Source: Pseudoselenomonas ruminantium
GTDB taxonomy: Bacteria; Bacillota; Negativicutes; Selenomonadales; Selenomonadaceae
Length of the DNA: 64,000 nt
Assembly (NCBI GenBank): GCA_902780915.1
Contig: CACZHK010000036.1
Location: forward strand, 1-64,000
Reading direction: 5' to 3'
Under the pieces are notes generated by a model, which worked only from the letters and a program-made list of their open reading frames with translations, did not search any database and had not been told where the DNA came from. Position numbers and translations under genes: made by a program. Positions 49,952-59,623 of this stretch are shown in pieces (positions within the stretch are counted from its first letter, which is position 1; every line of letters begins with the position of its first letter).

Positions 49952-51253
49952 TTATCTTGTCTTGCCTGCACTGCTTTTTCCCGGGGCGGGAGCGTCGCTT
50001 CCTGCATCAGGAGCGGGAGCTTCTTCCTGTACCGTTTGGCGGGGAGGTTCTTCCTGCTTGGTTTCGCGTTCGCGCAGGGCACGGTTGCGCTCGGGGATTT
50101 CTTCTTCGTCTTCTTTTTCATCCTTGTCGGCTTTGACGGTTTCCTTGCGCTTGCTGCTGCTGTTTGTGCTGGTGCGTTCCTCGCTGCTGGAGGTGCTGCT
50201 GCGCTTGACGGTGGTGGCTTTGCCTATGCTGGTATCGCTTTCCGGCACCTCTGTGGCGGTGGAGGGGATAGAGCTTTCGTATTCCGCCTCGGCTCGCTCG
50301 ATGCGGGATCTCATGCTGGCATTCATAGTGATGCCCAGAGTGTCCACCAGAGCTGTGCGCAGCTCGGAAACTTTCGGGATCCAGTAGGAAATGCCCTCGA
50401 TGTAGAGGGGGCGTCCCGGCACCATTTCGGTCTTGAGGCCATTGTTCTTGGCCTTGCTCAAGGAACCGGCGAACTCCAGGAGCTGGCGCACGGAGAGGTC
50501 AGTCTTGACGGACTCAAAGACCTCGGATATGACTGAGGGCAGTTTGGTGATGATGGTGGGGGAGGTGACCTTGTCCATGCAGGCTTTCATGAAGGCCTGC
50601 TGGCGCTTGATGCGGCCGATGTCACCTTCCTCGTCACGGTAGCGCACATAGGTGACGGCGGTCTTGCCGTCCATGTGCTGGAGGCCGGGGCGCAGGTCTA
50701 TGAGAAGGCCGCCGTCATCGTCCCAGGGGTCTTCGTAGTACATGCGCTTCTCTACATCTATGTCAATGCCGCCAATGGCATCTATGATGCGCTGAAAGGC
50801 CTTGACATTGACGATGATGTAGTGATCCATGTTGACACCCAGGAAGTCCTCTACGGTGCTCTGGGTCAGGCGCTCCCCGCCGTAGGCGTAGGCTGCGTTG
50901 ATCTTGTCGTAGCCGTGGCCCTTGATCTTCACGCGGGTATCACGGGGGATGGAGAGCAGGGCGGCCTGGTCAAGCTTCGGGTCGATGGTGGCCACCATCA
51001 GAGTATCGGAGCGGCCCACATCGTCAGCCCGTTCGTCCACGCCCATGATCATGATAGTAGATTTGTCCGTGGCGGTGAGTAGCTCATCCTTCTTTTCCTT
51101 GGTGGCTACGGGTTTGTCCTCCAGGCTGGAGGAGGCAAAGTAGGCTCCGGCCAGAGCCGCGCCCGCAAAGACCAGAAAGGCCAGCACCCAGGGCCAGATG
51201 CTTCTTTTGCGCTTGTTTTTTCTGGGGGGAATACTGGAGTTTGAAGCTGCCAA
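49952..51253 (-). CDS. LytR-CpsA-Psr family cell wall transferase
   Basis: A protein of 433 residues, TTG start after AGAGG. A single N-terminal membrane helix (WVLAFLVFAGAALAGAYFA) leads to the LCP domain: GVDERADDVGRSDTLMVATI, LSIPRDTRVKI, INAAYAYGG and AVTYVRYRDEEGDIGRIKRQQ, with the phosphate-binding Arg residues. The C-terminal 110 residues are Ser/Thr/Glu/Lys-rich and probably unstructured. The family attaches glycopolymers to peptidoglycan. Confidence 0.9.
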   Translation of the reverse strand: MAASNSSIPPRKNKRKRSIWPWVLAFLVFAGAALAGAYFASSSLEDKPVATKEKKDELLTATDKSTIMIMGVDERADDVGRSDTLMVATIDPKLDQAALLSIPRDTRVKIKGHGYDKINAAYAYGGERLTQSTVEDFLGVNMDHYIIVNVKAFQRIIDAIGGIDIDVEKRMYYEDPWDDDGGLLIDLRPGLQHMDGKTAVTYVRYRDEEGDIGRIKRQQAFMKACMDKVTSPTIITKLPSVISEVFESVKTDLSVRQLLEFAGSLSKAKNNGLKTEMVPGRPLYIEGISYWIPKVSELRTALVDTLGITMNASMRSRIERAEAEYESSIPSTATEVPESDTSIGKATTVKRSSTSSSEERTSTNSSSKRKETVKADKDEKEDEEEIPERNRALRERETKQEEPPRQTVQEEAPAPDAGSDAPAPGKSSAGKTR

Positions 51254-51434
51254 TAGATAACCTCTTCTTTCTTATAATATAGTGAAATTCATTTGCTTTT
51301 CCTTGAGAAAGTCACACATAGAACAATTATAGCTACTATGATAACATGGCGCAATTAAAATTTGCTGAAAGTCCGATAAATTTTATGCCTTCCCTTCAAG
51401 GGAAGTCTTTTATTGCATATGCTGAGTAAACAGA

Positions 51435-51464
51435 TTGACAGATGAAGTGTAAAAATGCTATCAT
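51435..51464 (+). promoter_or_regulatory. Promoter of purBA
   Basis: TTGACA and TATCAT with 18-bp spacing. Start would be near 51,471. Confidence 0.65.
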
Positions 51465-51469
51465 TGTCA

Positions 51470-51551
51470 AGGGATATGTAAATAAGGTATCTTCCAGACT
51501 CAAAACGAGGCCGGGAGCCGAAGGTGTCGGCACGGTCAATTTGAGTTTTTT
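51470..51551 (+). terminator. purB leader with attenuator
   Basis: A small hairpin (GGGATA/TATCTT) is followed by a nested one: ACTCAAA (51,498) with TTTGAGT (51,540), enclosing GGCCG/CGGTC and GCCGA/TCGGC, then T6. It is an intrinsic terminator inside the leader, 62 bp before purB, so premature termination likely controls the operon. The class of any ligand sensor was not recognised. Confidence 0.6.
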
Positions 51552-51613
51552 CGTTGTGTTGTTTTCACTTCTGCGGTGCAGTGACGCCGCAAGGGCATTA
51601 GGGAGGAAAACTG

Positions 51614-52918
51614 ATGATCGCACGTTACACGAATCCTGAGATGGGCGCTATTTGGACGGATACCGCCAAGTGGCAGCGGGTGCTGGAGGTAGAGCTGGCC
51701 GCTTGCGATGCGGCTGCAGAGCTGGGATACATCCCCAAAGATGCTGTGCAGCGCATTCGCGAGAAGGTGAATGCAGGCCCTGTCTTCACCGTGGAGCGCA
51801 TCCTTGAGATCGAGGCGGTTACCCACCACGACCTCATCGCCTTCTTGACCACCGTGGCCGAGAATGTGGGCGAGGATTCCAAGTACATCCATGTGGGACT
51901 TACGTCCTCGGATGTGGAAGATACCGCTACCTGCCTGCAGTTGAAGGATGCTGCAGACATCATCTTGGAAGATCTGAAGAAATTCCGCGAGGTGGTGCGC
52001 CGTCGCGCTGCAGAATTCAAGCATACTCCCTGCATCGGCAGGACTCATGGCATTCACGCTGAGCCCATGACTCTGGGGCTCAAGTTCCTCCTGTGGAGTG
52101 CAGAGGTGGATCGTTGCATCGACCGTCTGGAGCATGCCAAGAAGACTATTTCCGTGGGCAAGCTCTCCGGCGCCGTGGGTACCTATTCAAACATCGACCC
52201 CAAGGTGGAGGAGATGGCCTGCCAGGCTCTGGGCCTTACGCCGACGCCCCTGGCTACTCAGGTCATCCAGCGTGACCGCCATGCGGAGTTCATCACTACC
52301 CTGGCTCTCATTGCCAGTTCCTTCGAGAAGTTCGCCACCGAGGTTCGCAACTGGCAGAGGACGGATATCCGTGAGGCTGAGGAGTTCTTCTCCAAGGGCC
52401 AGAAGGGTTCTTCTGCCATGCCCCACAAGCGCAACCCCATCAACTGCGAGCGCATTTCCGGCATGGCCCGCCTGGTGCGGGGCAATGCCCAGGCAGCCAT
52501 GGAGAACATCACCCTCTGGCATGAGCGTGACATTTCCCACTCCTCAGTGGAGCGCGTGATCCTGCCGGATTCCACCATCAATGTGGATTATTGCGTGCAG
52601 AAGTTTACCAATATCATAGATAAGCTGCTGGTTTATCCCGAGGCCATGCTGGAGAATCTCAACCGCACCGGCGGCCTCATCTACAGCCAGAGGCTCCTGC
52701 TGACCATCGTGGGCAAGGGCGTGCTGCGCGAGGATGCCTACAAATGGGTGCAGCGCAACGCCATGAAGCGCTGGCTGGAAGGGGAAGACTTCAAGGCCAA
52801 CGTTGAGAAGGATGAGGATATTACGAAGTATCTTTCTAAGGAAGAAATTGAGGGGTGCTTTGATTATAATTACTTCCTCCGTCATGTTGACACCATCTTT
52901 GAAAGGTTTGGCCTTTAA
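51614..52918 (+). CDS. purB: Adenylosuccinate lyase
   Basis: A protein of 434 residues. Signatures of the fumarase/ASL superfamily: THHDLIAFLTTV, GLTSSDVEDTA, GRTHGIHAEPMTLG and GSSAMPHKRNPINCE. It works twice in purine synthesis (SAICAR to AICAR, adenylosuccinate to AMP), releasing fumarate. purA follows 20 bp later, so the two steps from IMP to AMP form an operon. Confidence 0.96.
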   Translation: MIARYTNPEMGAIWTDTAKWQRVLEVELAACDAAAELGYIPKDAVQRIREKVNAGPVFTVERILEIEAVTHHDLIAFLTTVAENVGEDSKYIHVGLTSSDVEDTATCLQLKDAADIILEDLKKFREVVRRRAAEFKHTPCIGRTHGIHAEPMTLGLKFLLWSAEVDRCIDRLEHAKKTISVGKLSGAVGTYSNIDPKVEEMACQALGLTPTPLATQVIQRDRHAEFITTLALIASSFEKFATEVRNWQRTDIREAEEFFSKGQKGSSAMPHKRNPINCERISGMARLVRGNAQAAMENITLWHERDISHSSVERVILPDSTINVDYCVQKFTNIIDKLLVYPEAMLENLNRTGGLIYSQRLLLTIVGKGVLREDAYKWVQRNAMKRWLEGEDFKANVEKDEDITKYLSKEEIEGCFDYNYFLRHVDTIFERFGL

Positions 52919-52938
52919 TCATTAGAGGAGAGATTTTT

Positions 52939-54225
52939 ATGTCTACTGTCGTTATTACCGGTACCCAGTGGGGGGACGAGGGCAAAGGGAAGATTGTTGA
53001 CTACCTGGCCCAGCAGGCTGAGACTGTGGTGCGTTTCCAGGGGGGCAGCAATGCTGGCCACACTGTCATGGTGGACGGGGAAGATTACAAGCTTCGCCTG
53101 CTGCCCTCCGGTATCCTATATAAAGGAACCCATAACATCATTGCCAATGGCGTGGTGGTGGATCCCAAGGTCATGCTGCAGGAGATGGATGCCATGGAGG
53201 CCAGGGGCATCGATGTGTCCGGCATCCGCTTGTCTGACCGTGCCCATGTTGTGCTGCCCTACCATCGCCTGATGGATGGCCTGGAGGATGAGCAGAAGGG
53301 CGCTGGCAAGATCGGCACTACCAAGAACGGCATCGGCCCCTGCTATATCGACCGCGATGACCGCATCGGCATCCGGGTCTGCGAGTGGATGGACCCGGAG
53401 ACCTTTGCCGAGAAGCTGAAGGTCAATCTGGCAAGGAAGAACAAGGAACTGCAGGCTCTCTATGGCCATGAGCCTCTTGACTTCGATGAGATTTACAAGG
53501 AATATATGGGCTATGCCGACAGGCTCCGTCCTTATGTGTGCGATGCCATCACCCTGCTGAACGATGAAATCGACGCAGGCCGCAAGGTGCTCTTCGAGGG
53601 CGCCCAGGCTACCATGCTGGACATAGACTATGGCACTTATCCCTACTGCACCGCTTCCCATCCCATTTCTGGCGGCGTAGCCGTGGGGGCTGGCGTATCA
53701 CCCAAGAAGATTGGCAAGGTCTTCGGCGTGGTGAAGGCTTATTGCACTCGCGTAGGCGAAGGCCCCTTCCCCACAGAGCAGCTGAATGAGATCGGTGACA
53801 AACTCCGGGAGAAAGGCCACGAATACGGCGTAGTTACTGGCCGTCCCCGCCGCACGGGCTGGCTGGATGCCGTGGTGGTGCGCTATGCAGGCGTCATTTC
53901 CGGCATCGACTACATGGCCATCACCCGCCTGGATATCCTGGACAGCTTTGACGAAATCAAGATGTGCGTGGGCTACAAGTACAAGGGCGAGATCCTGAAG
54001 CTGGTGCCTGCCAGCCTGAAGGTGGTAGCCGAGTGCGAGCCTGTCTACGAGACTTTCGAGGGCTGGAAGACGGATATCAGCGGCATCAGGAAGTATGAGG
54101 ATTTGCCGGAGAAGGCCCGCAAGTATGTGGAGCGCATGGCAGAGGTGACGGGGATAGATGTGGGCATCGTCTCCGTGGGGCCCAACCGCGACCAGACTAT
54201 CGTGGTGGCCAAGGAGATTTTCTGA
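52939..54225 (+). CDS. purA: Adenylosuccinate synthetase
   Basis: A protein of 428 residues. TQWGDEGKGKIVDYLA is the GTP-binding P-loop, FQGGSNAGHTV the second signature, GTTKNGIGPCY and the C-terminal SVGPNRDQTI fit. It makes adenylosuccinate from IMP, aspartate and GTP. Start ATG after GAGGAGAG; terminator at 54,248. Confidence 0.96.
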   Translation: MSTVVITGTQWGDEGKGKIVDYLAQQAETVVRFQGGSNAGHTVMVDGEDYKLRLLPSGILYKGTHNIIANGVVVDPKVMLQEMDAMEARGIDVSGIRLSDRAHVVLPYHRLMDGLEDEQKGAGKIGTTKNGIGPCYIDRDDRIGIRVCEWMDPETFAEKLKVNLARKNKELQALYGHEPLDFDEIYKEYMGYADRLRPYVCDAITLLNDEIDAGRKVLFEGAQATMLDIDYGTYPYCTASHPISGGVAVGAGVSPKKIGKVFGVVKAYCTRVGEGPFPTEQLNEIGDKLREKGHEYGVVTGRPRRTGWLDAVVVRYAGVISGIDYMAITRLDILDSFDEIKMCVGYKYKGEILKLVPASLKVVAECEPVYETFEGWKTDISGIRKYEDLPEKARKYVERMAEVTGIDVGIVSVGPNRDQTIVVAKEIF

Positions 54226-54247
54226 TTCAGAATATTGATTTCAAAGG

Positions 54248-54275
54248 AGAAGTCCCGCTTGGGGCTTCTTTTTTT
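54248..54275 (+). terminator. Terminator of purBA
   Basis: AGAAGTCCC and GGGGCTTCT pair around GCTT, followed by a T run. Confidence 0.85.
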
Positions 54276-54344
54276 GCAACATTTGTTCCTGCTGTCCTCC
54301 TTATTTTGTGTATTTCCTGGAAAAACAAAATCCAATAAATGTAC

Positions 54345-54373
54345 TTGACTGTATTTTGTATACATGATACAAT
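54345..54373 (+). promoter_or_regulatory. aspA promoter with palindromic operator
   Basis: TTGACT and TACAAT with 17-bp spacing. TTGTATACATGATACAA (54,356-54,372) is an inverted repeat across spacer and -10, of GntR-family style, so repression is likely. Confidence 0.6.
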
Positions 54374-54429
54374 CTGACCAAAGTCAAGAAAGTGCTGTGT
54401 GTTTTGTTGAGAAAGGAACGTGGGCAGCA

Positions 54430-55836
54430 ATGAGAATAGAGCATGATTTCCTGGGAGAGATGCAGGTACCGGATGAGGTTTACTACGGCGTGCAGACCAT
54501 GCGTGGCAAGGAAAATTTCCACATCACCGGCCAGACCATCGACCCGGAATTCGTCCAGGCTATGGCCATGGTGAAGAAGGCTGCAGCTCTGGCCAATATG
54601 TCCACAGGGCGTCTCTCCAAGGAAATCGGCGATTTGCTGGTGCAGGCTGCCGATGAGATCATCGCTGGCAAGCTGCTGGACCAGTTCCCTCTCGATCCCA
54701 TTCAGGGCGGTGCCGGCACCTCTATCAATATGAATGTGAATGAAGTCCTCTGCAACCGCGCTCTGGAGCTGAAGGGAGAAGCCAAGGGGAGCTATGACAT
54801 CATTTCTCCCAACAACCATGCCAATATGGCCCAGTCCACCAATGATTCCTTCCCCACGGGCATCAAGGTCTGCGCCAACTATAAGGGCAAGAAGCTGGTG
54901 GCTGCCTTGAACCGCCTGGCTGACGAGCTGGATAAGAAAGCCTTTGAGTTCAAAGATATCCTGAAGATGGGTCGCACTCACCTGCAGGATGCGGTGCCCA
55001 TCACCCTGGGGCAGGAAATGGGCATGTACGCTTCTTCTGTGCGCCGTGGGGCCCGCCGCATCGAGACTGCCATGCAGGGGCTGCGTACCATGAATATGGG
55101 CGGCACCGCCGTAGGCACAGGCCTCAATGCAGAGCCGGAGTACATCAAGGCCGTGGCCAAGACCCTGTCTGGGGTCACCGGCGATACCTATGTCACCGCT
55201 GACGATATCATCGATGCCACCAACAACACCGATGGTTTTGCGGATTTTTCCGGCGCCATGAAGGTCACGGCTTTGACCCTCATCAAGATGGCCAACGATT
55301 TCCGCCTTATGGCCTCAGGCCCCCGCTGCGGCCTGAATGAACTGAAACTGCCCCAGCGCCAGCCGGGGTCTTCCATCATGCCCGGCAAGGTGAATCCCGT
55401 CATTGCCGAGGTGCTGGACCAGGCCTGCTATCAGGTGATAGGCAATGACCTGGCCCTGACCCTGGGAGTGGAAAATGGGCAGTTCGAGCTGAATGTCATG
55501 GAGCCTGTCATGGCTTTCAATATGTTCAACTCCCTGAACTACATGACCAATGCGGTGAACACCTTCGTGGACAAGCTCCTCGTCGATATCGAGCCCAACA
55601 GGGAGCAGTGCCACAAATGGCTTGGCGGCGCTGTGGGCACCGTCACCGCCCTGCTGCCCCATATCGGCTATGAAAAGTGTGCCGCCCTGGCCAGAGAAGC
55701 ATATCTCACAGGCAAGCCCATCAAGGAGGTTATCCTGGAGAAGGGCTGGCTCACCAAGGAATATATGGAGCATGTAATGTCTCCTGAGCAGATGACTACC
55801 CCGGGGATTGCCGGCGGTGACTTGCTGGAGAAATAA
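54430..55836 (+). CDS. aspA: Aspartate ammonia-lyase
   Basis: A protein of 468 residues. MRIEHDFLGEMQVPDEVYYG is the family start; QSTNDSFPTGI, GRTHLQDAVPITLGQE and the signature GSSIMPGKVNPVIAE are present, the latter carrying the catalytic Ser. Fumarase II is the close alternative, but the overall sequence suits aspartase. It yields fumarate and ammonia from aspartate, feeding fumarate respiration. Monocistronic. Confidence 0.9.
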   Translation: MRIEHDFLGEMQVPDEVYYGVQTMRGKENFHITGQTIDPEFVQAMAMVKKAAALANMSTGRLSKEIGDLLVQAADEIIAGKLLDQFPLDPIQGGAGTSINMNVNEVLCNRALELKGEAKGSYDIISPNNHANMAQSTNDSFPTGIKVCANYKGKKLVAALNRLADELDKKAFEFKDILKMGRTHLQDAVPITLGQEMGMYASSVRRGARRIETAMQGLRTMNMGGTAVGTGLNAEPEYIKAVAKTLSGVTGDTYVTADDIIDATNNTDGFADFSGAMKVTALTLIKMANDFRLMASGPRCGLNELKLPQRQPGSSIMPGKVNPVIAEVLDQACYQVIGNDLALTLGVENGQFELNVMEPVMAFNMFNSLNYMTNAVNTFVDKLLVDIEPNREQCHKWLGGAVGTVTALLPHIGYEKCAALAREAYLTGKPIKEVILEKGWLTKEYMEHVMSPEQMTTPGIAGGDLLEK

Positions 55837-55870
55837 TCATTTCCCAAGACTGGATTCCGAGATACCTATG

Positions 55871-55899
55871 GCACCCTGCCCGCCACGGCAGGGTGCTTT
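55871..55899 (+). terminator. Terminator of aspA
   Basis: GCACCCTGCC and GGCAGGGTGC pair around CGCCAC, then TTTG. Confidence 0.8.
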
Positions 55900-56015
55900 G
55901 CTCATGAAAAAATATCCTGGCGTGGCAGGTTTTTTTGTGTAATGTGCGAATAACATCATTGATATAAGTTGTGTTTTGATTCCGAAAGTTCAAATACACT
56001 CAAGGAGGAATTTCC

Positions 56016-58064
56016 ATGGCTGTAAATTTCAATCCCCTGGAGGGGGGCAGGACGGTGAAGGCCGAAATCCTGGTCTTTGTACTGCCTGTGGTTATTATTG
56101 GCCTGCTGGTGCTGGCAGGGGTTATTTTCAAATTCACCGGCTCGGCCTTTGAGGAGCAGCTGGAATCCAGCTCCTTGAAGACCACGGCTGAGGTGGCGGA
56201 CGGTGTTTCCGACTGGTTCGATGCCCGCATGCTGGAAACCCAGATGACGGCCAACTCTTTGGCGGCCCGGGGCCTGCCGGACAGTCAGGCTGAGCTGACT
56301 GCCAACAATGAGCTGCGCCTGAAGCTCATGGAAAAAGTTTATCCCGGAGTCTACGACAGCGTGAGCTGGGGCCCTTTTGACGGTTCCGGCCTGCTCCACG
56401 GCTGGACCAAGTCCGGCTACAAGGAGATGCACAACGCCGACAAGGCCTGGTATAAGGAAACCATGAAGGGTGAGAAGGATTCCTTCGTGGCACCTCCCGT
56501 CATTTCCCAGGCTACGGGCAAGATCATCGTGAACTCCATCGCCCTGGCCAAGAATCCCTCCGGCCAGAATGTGGGCATGGTGCTGGCAGCTATCTATGTG
56601 GACGCTGTCCGGGAGAAGGTGGGCGAATTCAAGATCGGCAACGATGGCTACAGCCTGTTGGTTTCCAAGGAGGGCACCTACATCGTCAACCCTGATGAAG
56701 AAGCCATCATGAAGAAGAAAATCACCGAGGATGAGGACCCTGCCCTGAAGGAACTGGGGCAGAAGATGCTCTCCGGTCAGACGGGTTTCATGAAGTTCAC
56801 CCGGGCCGACGGAGCTGACCTCATTGCCTTCTATGCCCCCGTCAAGGCTACGGGCTGGGGCATGGCGGCCATAGCCTATGAAGACGAGCTCTTTGCCCCT
56901 GTCTACAGCCTGCTGAAAATCGTGGCAGGTCTGGCTCTCCTGATCATCGTGGGCATTTCCCTGGGCATTGTCATGACTATCAACAAGGTCATGGCTCCGC
57001 TGGGAGCTATGGTATCGGAGTTGCAGCTCTTGGCTTCCGGCGACTTCCGCGACCGTCCGGCCAAGGTCAGCACCGAGAACGAGCTGGGCCAGCTGGCCAA
57101 TGCTTTGCGTGAGATGCGCAAGAGCGTGGCCAAGGTCATGCTTTCCGTCCATGATATTTCCCAGAGCCTGGCGGCAGCTTCCGAGGAGCTCAATGCAACT
57201 ACTGAGCAGTCTGCCCAGGCCTCTGACCAGGTGGCCAACTCCATCGTGCGGGTGGCGCAGGGCACCAATGAGCAGCTGGGAGCCGTGAGCTCCACCACCG
57301 AGGCCATCGAGCGCCTCAGCGGCACTATCCAGACTGTGTCCGGGGAAGCCAATGTGGCAGCCGGCGAGGGCCGTCAGGCAGCAGAGATTGCCCGTGACGG
57401 CGGCAGGACTTTGGAAGAGGCTATCACCCAGATCAAGCACATCGAGGCCAGCAGCCTGGAGTCCATGAAAGTGGTCAAGGCTTTGGGCGAGCGTTCCTCC
57501 GAAATCGTGGCTATCGTGGAAACCATCACGGGCATCGCCGAGCAGACCAACCTCCTGTCCCTGAACGCAGCCATCGAGGCCGCCCGGGCAGGCGAGCAGG
57601 GCCGCGGCTTTGCAGTGGTGGCAGAGGAAGTCCGCAAGCTGGCTGAGTCCTCTCGGGAGGCTGCCCAGCAAATTGCCGACTTGCTGAAGGCTGTAGGTGA
57701 CGATATCAACAACGCCATCAGTGGCATGGAAGCGGGCAGTGCCGAGGTGCAGAAGGGGGCCGCCAACATCATCTCCATGGGGGATTCTTTCCGTCGCATC
57801 ATCGAGCTGGTAGAGAATGTGTCCGGCCAGATCCAGGGCATCAGCGCCGATATCACCGGCATGGCCAAGAACGGCGAAGAAATCGTGGGCCATGTCCGCA
57901 CCATAGATGCCGCCAGCCACAGCGCTGCCGAGGAATCCGAGACAGTTTCCGCCGCCACGGAGGAGCAGAGCGCCTCTGTGCAGGAAATCGCCAACGCCAG
58001 CCGGAGCCTGGCAGAGATGGCTACGGACTTGCAGAACGAAGTTCAGAAGTTCAAGGTCAAATAA
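56016..58064 (+). CDS. Methyl-accepting chemotaxis protein
   Basis: A protein of 682 residues with AAGGAGG upstream. A first membrane helix (about 20-43), an extracytoplasmic dCache-like sensor domain (about 45-295; [20 protein letters not shown] and [19 protein letters not shown]), a second helix (about 302-325), a HAMP segment, and a long cytoplasmic signalling coil whose hairpin tip reads [20 protein letters not shown]. The Cache type typically binds amino acids or carboxylates. It links to CheA/CheW encoded elsewhere. Confidence 0.93.
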   Translation: MAVNFNPLEGGRTVKAEILVFVLPVVIIGLLVLAGVIFKFTGSAFEEQLESSSLKTTAEVADGVSDWFDARMLETQMTANSLAARGLPDSQAELTANNELRLKLMEKVYPGVYDSVSWGPFDGSGLLHGWTKSGYKEMHNADKAWYKETMKGEKDSFVAPPVISQATGKIIVNSIALAKNPSGQNVGMVLAAIYVDAVREKVGEFKIGNDGYSLLVSKEGTYIVNPDEEAIMKKKITEDEDPALKELGQKMLSGQTGFMKFTRADGADLIAFYAPVKATGWGMAAIAYEDELFAPVYSLLKIVAGLALLIIVGISLGIVMTINKVMAPLGAMVSELQLLASGDFRDRPAKVSTENELGQLANALREMRKSVAKVMLSVHDISQSLAAASEELNATTEQSAQASDQVANSIVRVAQGTNEQLGAVSSTTEAIERLSGTIQTVSGEANVAAGEGRQAAEIARDGGRTLEEAITQIKHIEASSLESMKVVKALGERSSEIVAIVETITGIAEQTNLLSLNAAIEAARAGEQGRGFAVVAEEVRKLAESSREAAQQIADLLKAVGDDINNAISGMEAGSAEVQKGAANIISMGDSFRRIIELVENVSGQIQGISADITGMAKNGEEIVGHVRTIDAASHSAAEESETVSAATEEQSASVQEIANASRSLAEMATDLQNEVQKFKVK

Positions 58065-58077
58065 GAAAATTATTCCA

Positions 58078-58103
58078 GGGGGAGGCGCATGCCTCCCTCT
58101 TTT
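58078..58103 (+). terminator. Terminator of chemoreceptor gene
   Basis: GGGAGGC and GCCTCCC pair around GCAT, then TCTTTTT. Confidence 0.85.
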
Positions 58104-58107
58104 TGCT

Positions 58108-58159
58108 ACGAACACTTAACGAGTGCAAGCCGAAGGCGCAGCGGGAGTTTAGTGTTCGT
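58108..58159. repeat. Long imperfect inverted repeat
   Basis: ACGAACACTTAA (58,108) pairs with TTTAGTGTTCGT (58,148) around a GC-rich 28-base centre. It follows the terminator and encodes nothing visible; possibly an intergenic repeat. Confidence 0.45.
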
Positions 58160-58231
58160 GCAAGGGCGTGTGGACACCGTAAGGTGTCCGGTAAATTTGT
58201 TGCAATTGTACGGTTTATTCATTCAAATGGG

Positions 58232-58260
58232 TTGACAAAGTTACATATGAGGTATATGAT
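58232..58260 (+). promoter_or_regulatory. Promoter of BASS transporter gene
   Basis: TTGACA and TATGAT with 17-bp spacing. Confidence 0.7.
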
Positions 58261-58320
58261 ACAAAACATCGCAGGACAAATATATGTCCGTGTATGAAAA
58301 ACATTTTGGAGGGATTTATT

Positions 58321-59292
58321 ATGGAGAGAATGAAACAGGCAGCGCAGTTCTTGGCTTCGCATACGGCGGGATTCGTCATTATGGCAGCCATTATTGCGTT
58401 CTTCATGCCGCAGTTGTTTGGTTGGGTGAAAGGGCAGAGCCAGATTATTATTCTCTTCATTATTATGTTCAGCATGGGACTTACCCTTACACTGAAGGAT
58501 TTCAAGGTTTTGGCGGCAAGGCCGTTGGATATCTTCATCGGTGCCGCCGCCCAGTACCTTATCATGCCCTTCTCGGCTTACTTCCTGTCCAAGGGGCTGG
58601 GCCTTTCCGATGAGATTGCCGTGGGCCTCATTTTGGTGGGGTGCTGCCCCGGCGGCATTTCCTCGAACATCATGAGTTTCCTCTGCCGTGGTGATGTGCC
58701 CTTCTCCGTGGGCATGACCACTGCTTCGACCCTTCTGGCGCCCCTTATGACGCCTGCCATGGTGCTGCTCCTTGCGGGGGAACGCATTGAGGTACCGGCA
58801 GCCGGCATGTTTATCACCATTCTGGAGTCTGTCATCGCTCCCGTGCTGCTGGGCTTTTTCCTGAACTATCGTTACGGTGCCACTAAGGCCATGGATGATG
58901 TGCGTCAGGTGATGCCTTCTGTGGCAGTCATCGGTCTGGCCTTGATTGTGGGCGGTGTCATCTCCCTGCAGGGGAGCAACTTCTTCACTGCAGGTGTGGT
59001 CATCTTCCTGGCGGTCCTCGCTCACAATGCCCTGGGCTATTTCCTTGGCTACACCGTGGGCCGCCTGACGGGCATGAACACCGCCAAGCGCCGTACCCTG
59101 TCCATCGAGGTGGGCATGCAGAATGCAGGCCTCGCCACAGGCCTGGCCGTAGCCCATTTCGCCGCCTATCCCCACGCCGCTCTCGCCTGCGCTGTATCCT
59201 GCGCCTGGCACTCCATCTCCGGCACACTGCTGGCCGGCTGGTTCGTCCGCCGCGACGAGAAGGAAGAAAGTGCAGCCGTGTCTTTAGGCTAA
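58321..59292 (+). CDS. Bile acid:sodium symporter family transporter
   Basis: A protein of 323 residues; ATG at 58,321 after TTGGAGGG. About nine or ten membrane helices with family motifs LFIIMFSMGLTLTLKDF, LVGCCPGGISSNIMSFL and EVGMQNAGLATGLA. BASS family members import organic acids, pantoate or bile salts with sodium; the substrate cannot be decided here. A tRNA gene follows with its own promoter. Confidence 0.88.
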   Translation: MERMKQAAQFLASHTAGFVIMAAIIAFFMPQLFGWVKGQSQIIILFIIMFSMGLTLTLKDFKVLAARPLDIFIGAAAQYLIMPFSAYFLSKGLGLSDEIAVGLILVGCCPGGISSNIMSFLCRGDVPFSVGMTTASTLLAPLMTPAMVLLLAGERIEVPAAGMFITILESVIAPVLLGFFLNYRYGATKAMDDVRQVMPSVAVIGLALIVGGVISLQGSNFFTAGVVIFLAVLAHNALGYFLGYTVGRLTGMNTAKRRTLSIEVGMQNAGLATGLAVAHFAAYPHAALACAVSCAWHSISGTLLAGWFVRRDEKEESAAVSLG

Positions 59293-59300
59293 AAAATAGC

Positions 59301-59329
59301 TTGAATATAAGAGCGCGATATGCTATAAT
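59301..59329 (+). promoter_or_regulatory. Promoter of tRNA-Arg(CCT)
   Basis: TTGAAT and TATAAT with 17-bp spacing, ten bases before the tRNA. Confidence 0.75.
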
Positions 59330-59338
59330 GCTATCTAT

Positions 59339-59415
59339 GCGGTTGTAGCTCAGCTGGATAGAGCATTCGCCTCCTAAGCGAAGGGTCGGGCGTTCGAATC
59401 GCCCCAGTCGCACCA
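59339..59415 (+). tRNA. tRNA-Arg(CCT)
   Basis: A 77-base cloverleaf, acceptor GCGGTTG/CAGTCGC, anticodon loop CTCCTAA, encoded CCA. Confidence 0.95.
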
Positions 59416-59427
59416 TTTGCATACTAA

Positions 59428-59453
59428 AGCCTCCCGGTTTCGGGAGGCTTTTT
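59428..59453 (+). terminator. Terminator of tRNA-Arg(CCT)
   Basis: AGCCTCCCG and CGGGAGGCT pair around GTTT, then TTTT. Confidence 0.85.
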
Positions 59454-59475
59454 CCTTATAACGAGTACAAGATGT

Positions 59476-59585
59476 CCCCCACTTCCATAAGTGGGGGCGG
59501 CAAACTACTAACAGGCGGCGAGTTAATATCTCCCGCCTCGTTGAAAGGCCAAGAGGCCAAGAGGAGGTTTTGCCTACGGCAAAAC
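59476..59585. repeat. Three consecutive hairpins upstream of amrS
   Basis: CCCCCACTT-CCAT-AAGTGGGGG, then AGGCGG/CCGCCT around 14 bases, then GTTTTGCC-TAC-GGCAAAAC. The first resembles hairpins found at ends of IS200/IS605 elements; no transposase is present. It could be a relic or a leader RNA of amrS. Confidence 0.45.
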
Positions 59586-59623
59586 TGAAACAATGGCCTT
59601 ATAATCAGGAAAGGGTGGTCTAT

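Noticed and set aside
51470-51551. Known purine, PRPP or ZTP riboswitch in the purB leader
   Set aside because: None of their core motifs could be identified; only the attenuator is supported.
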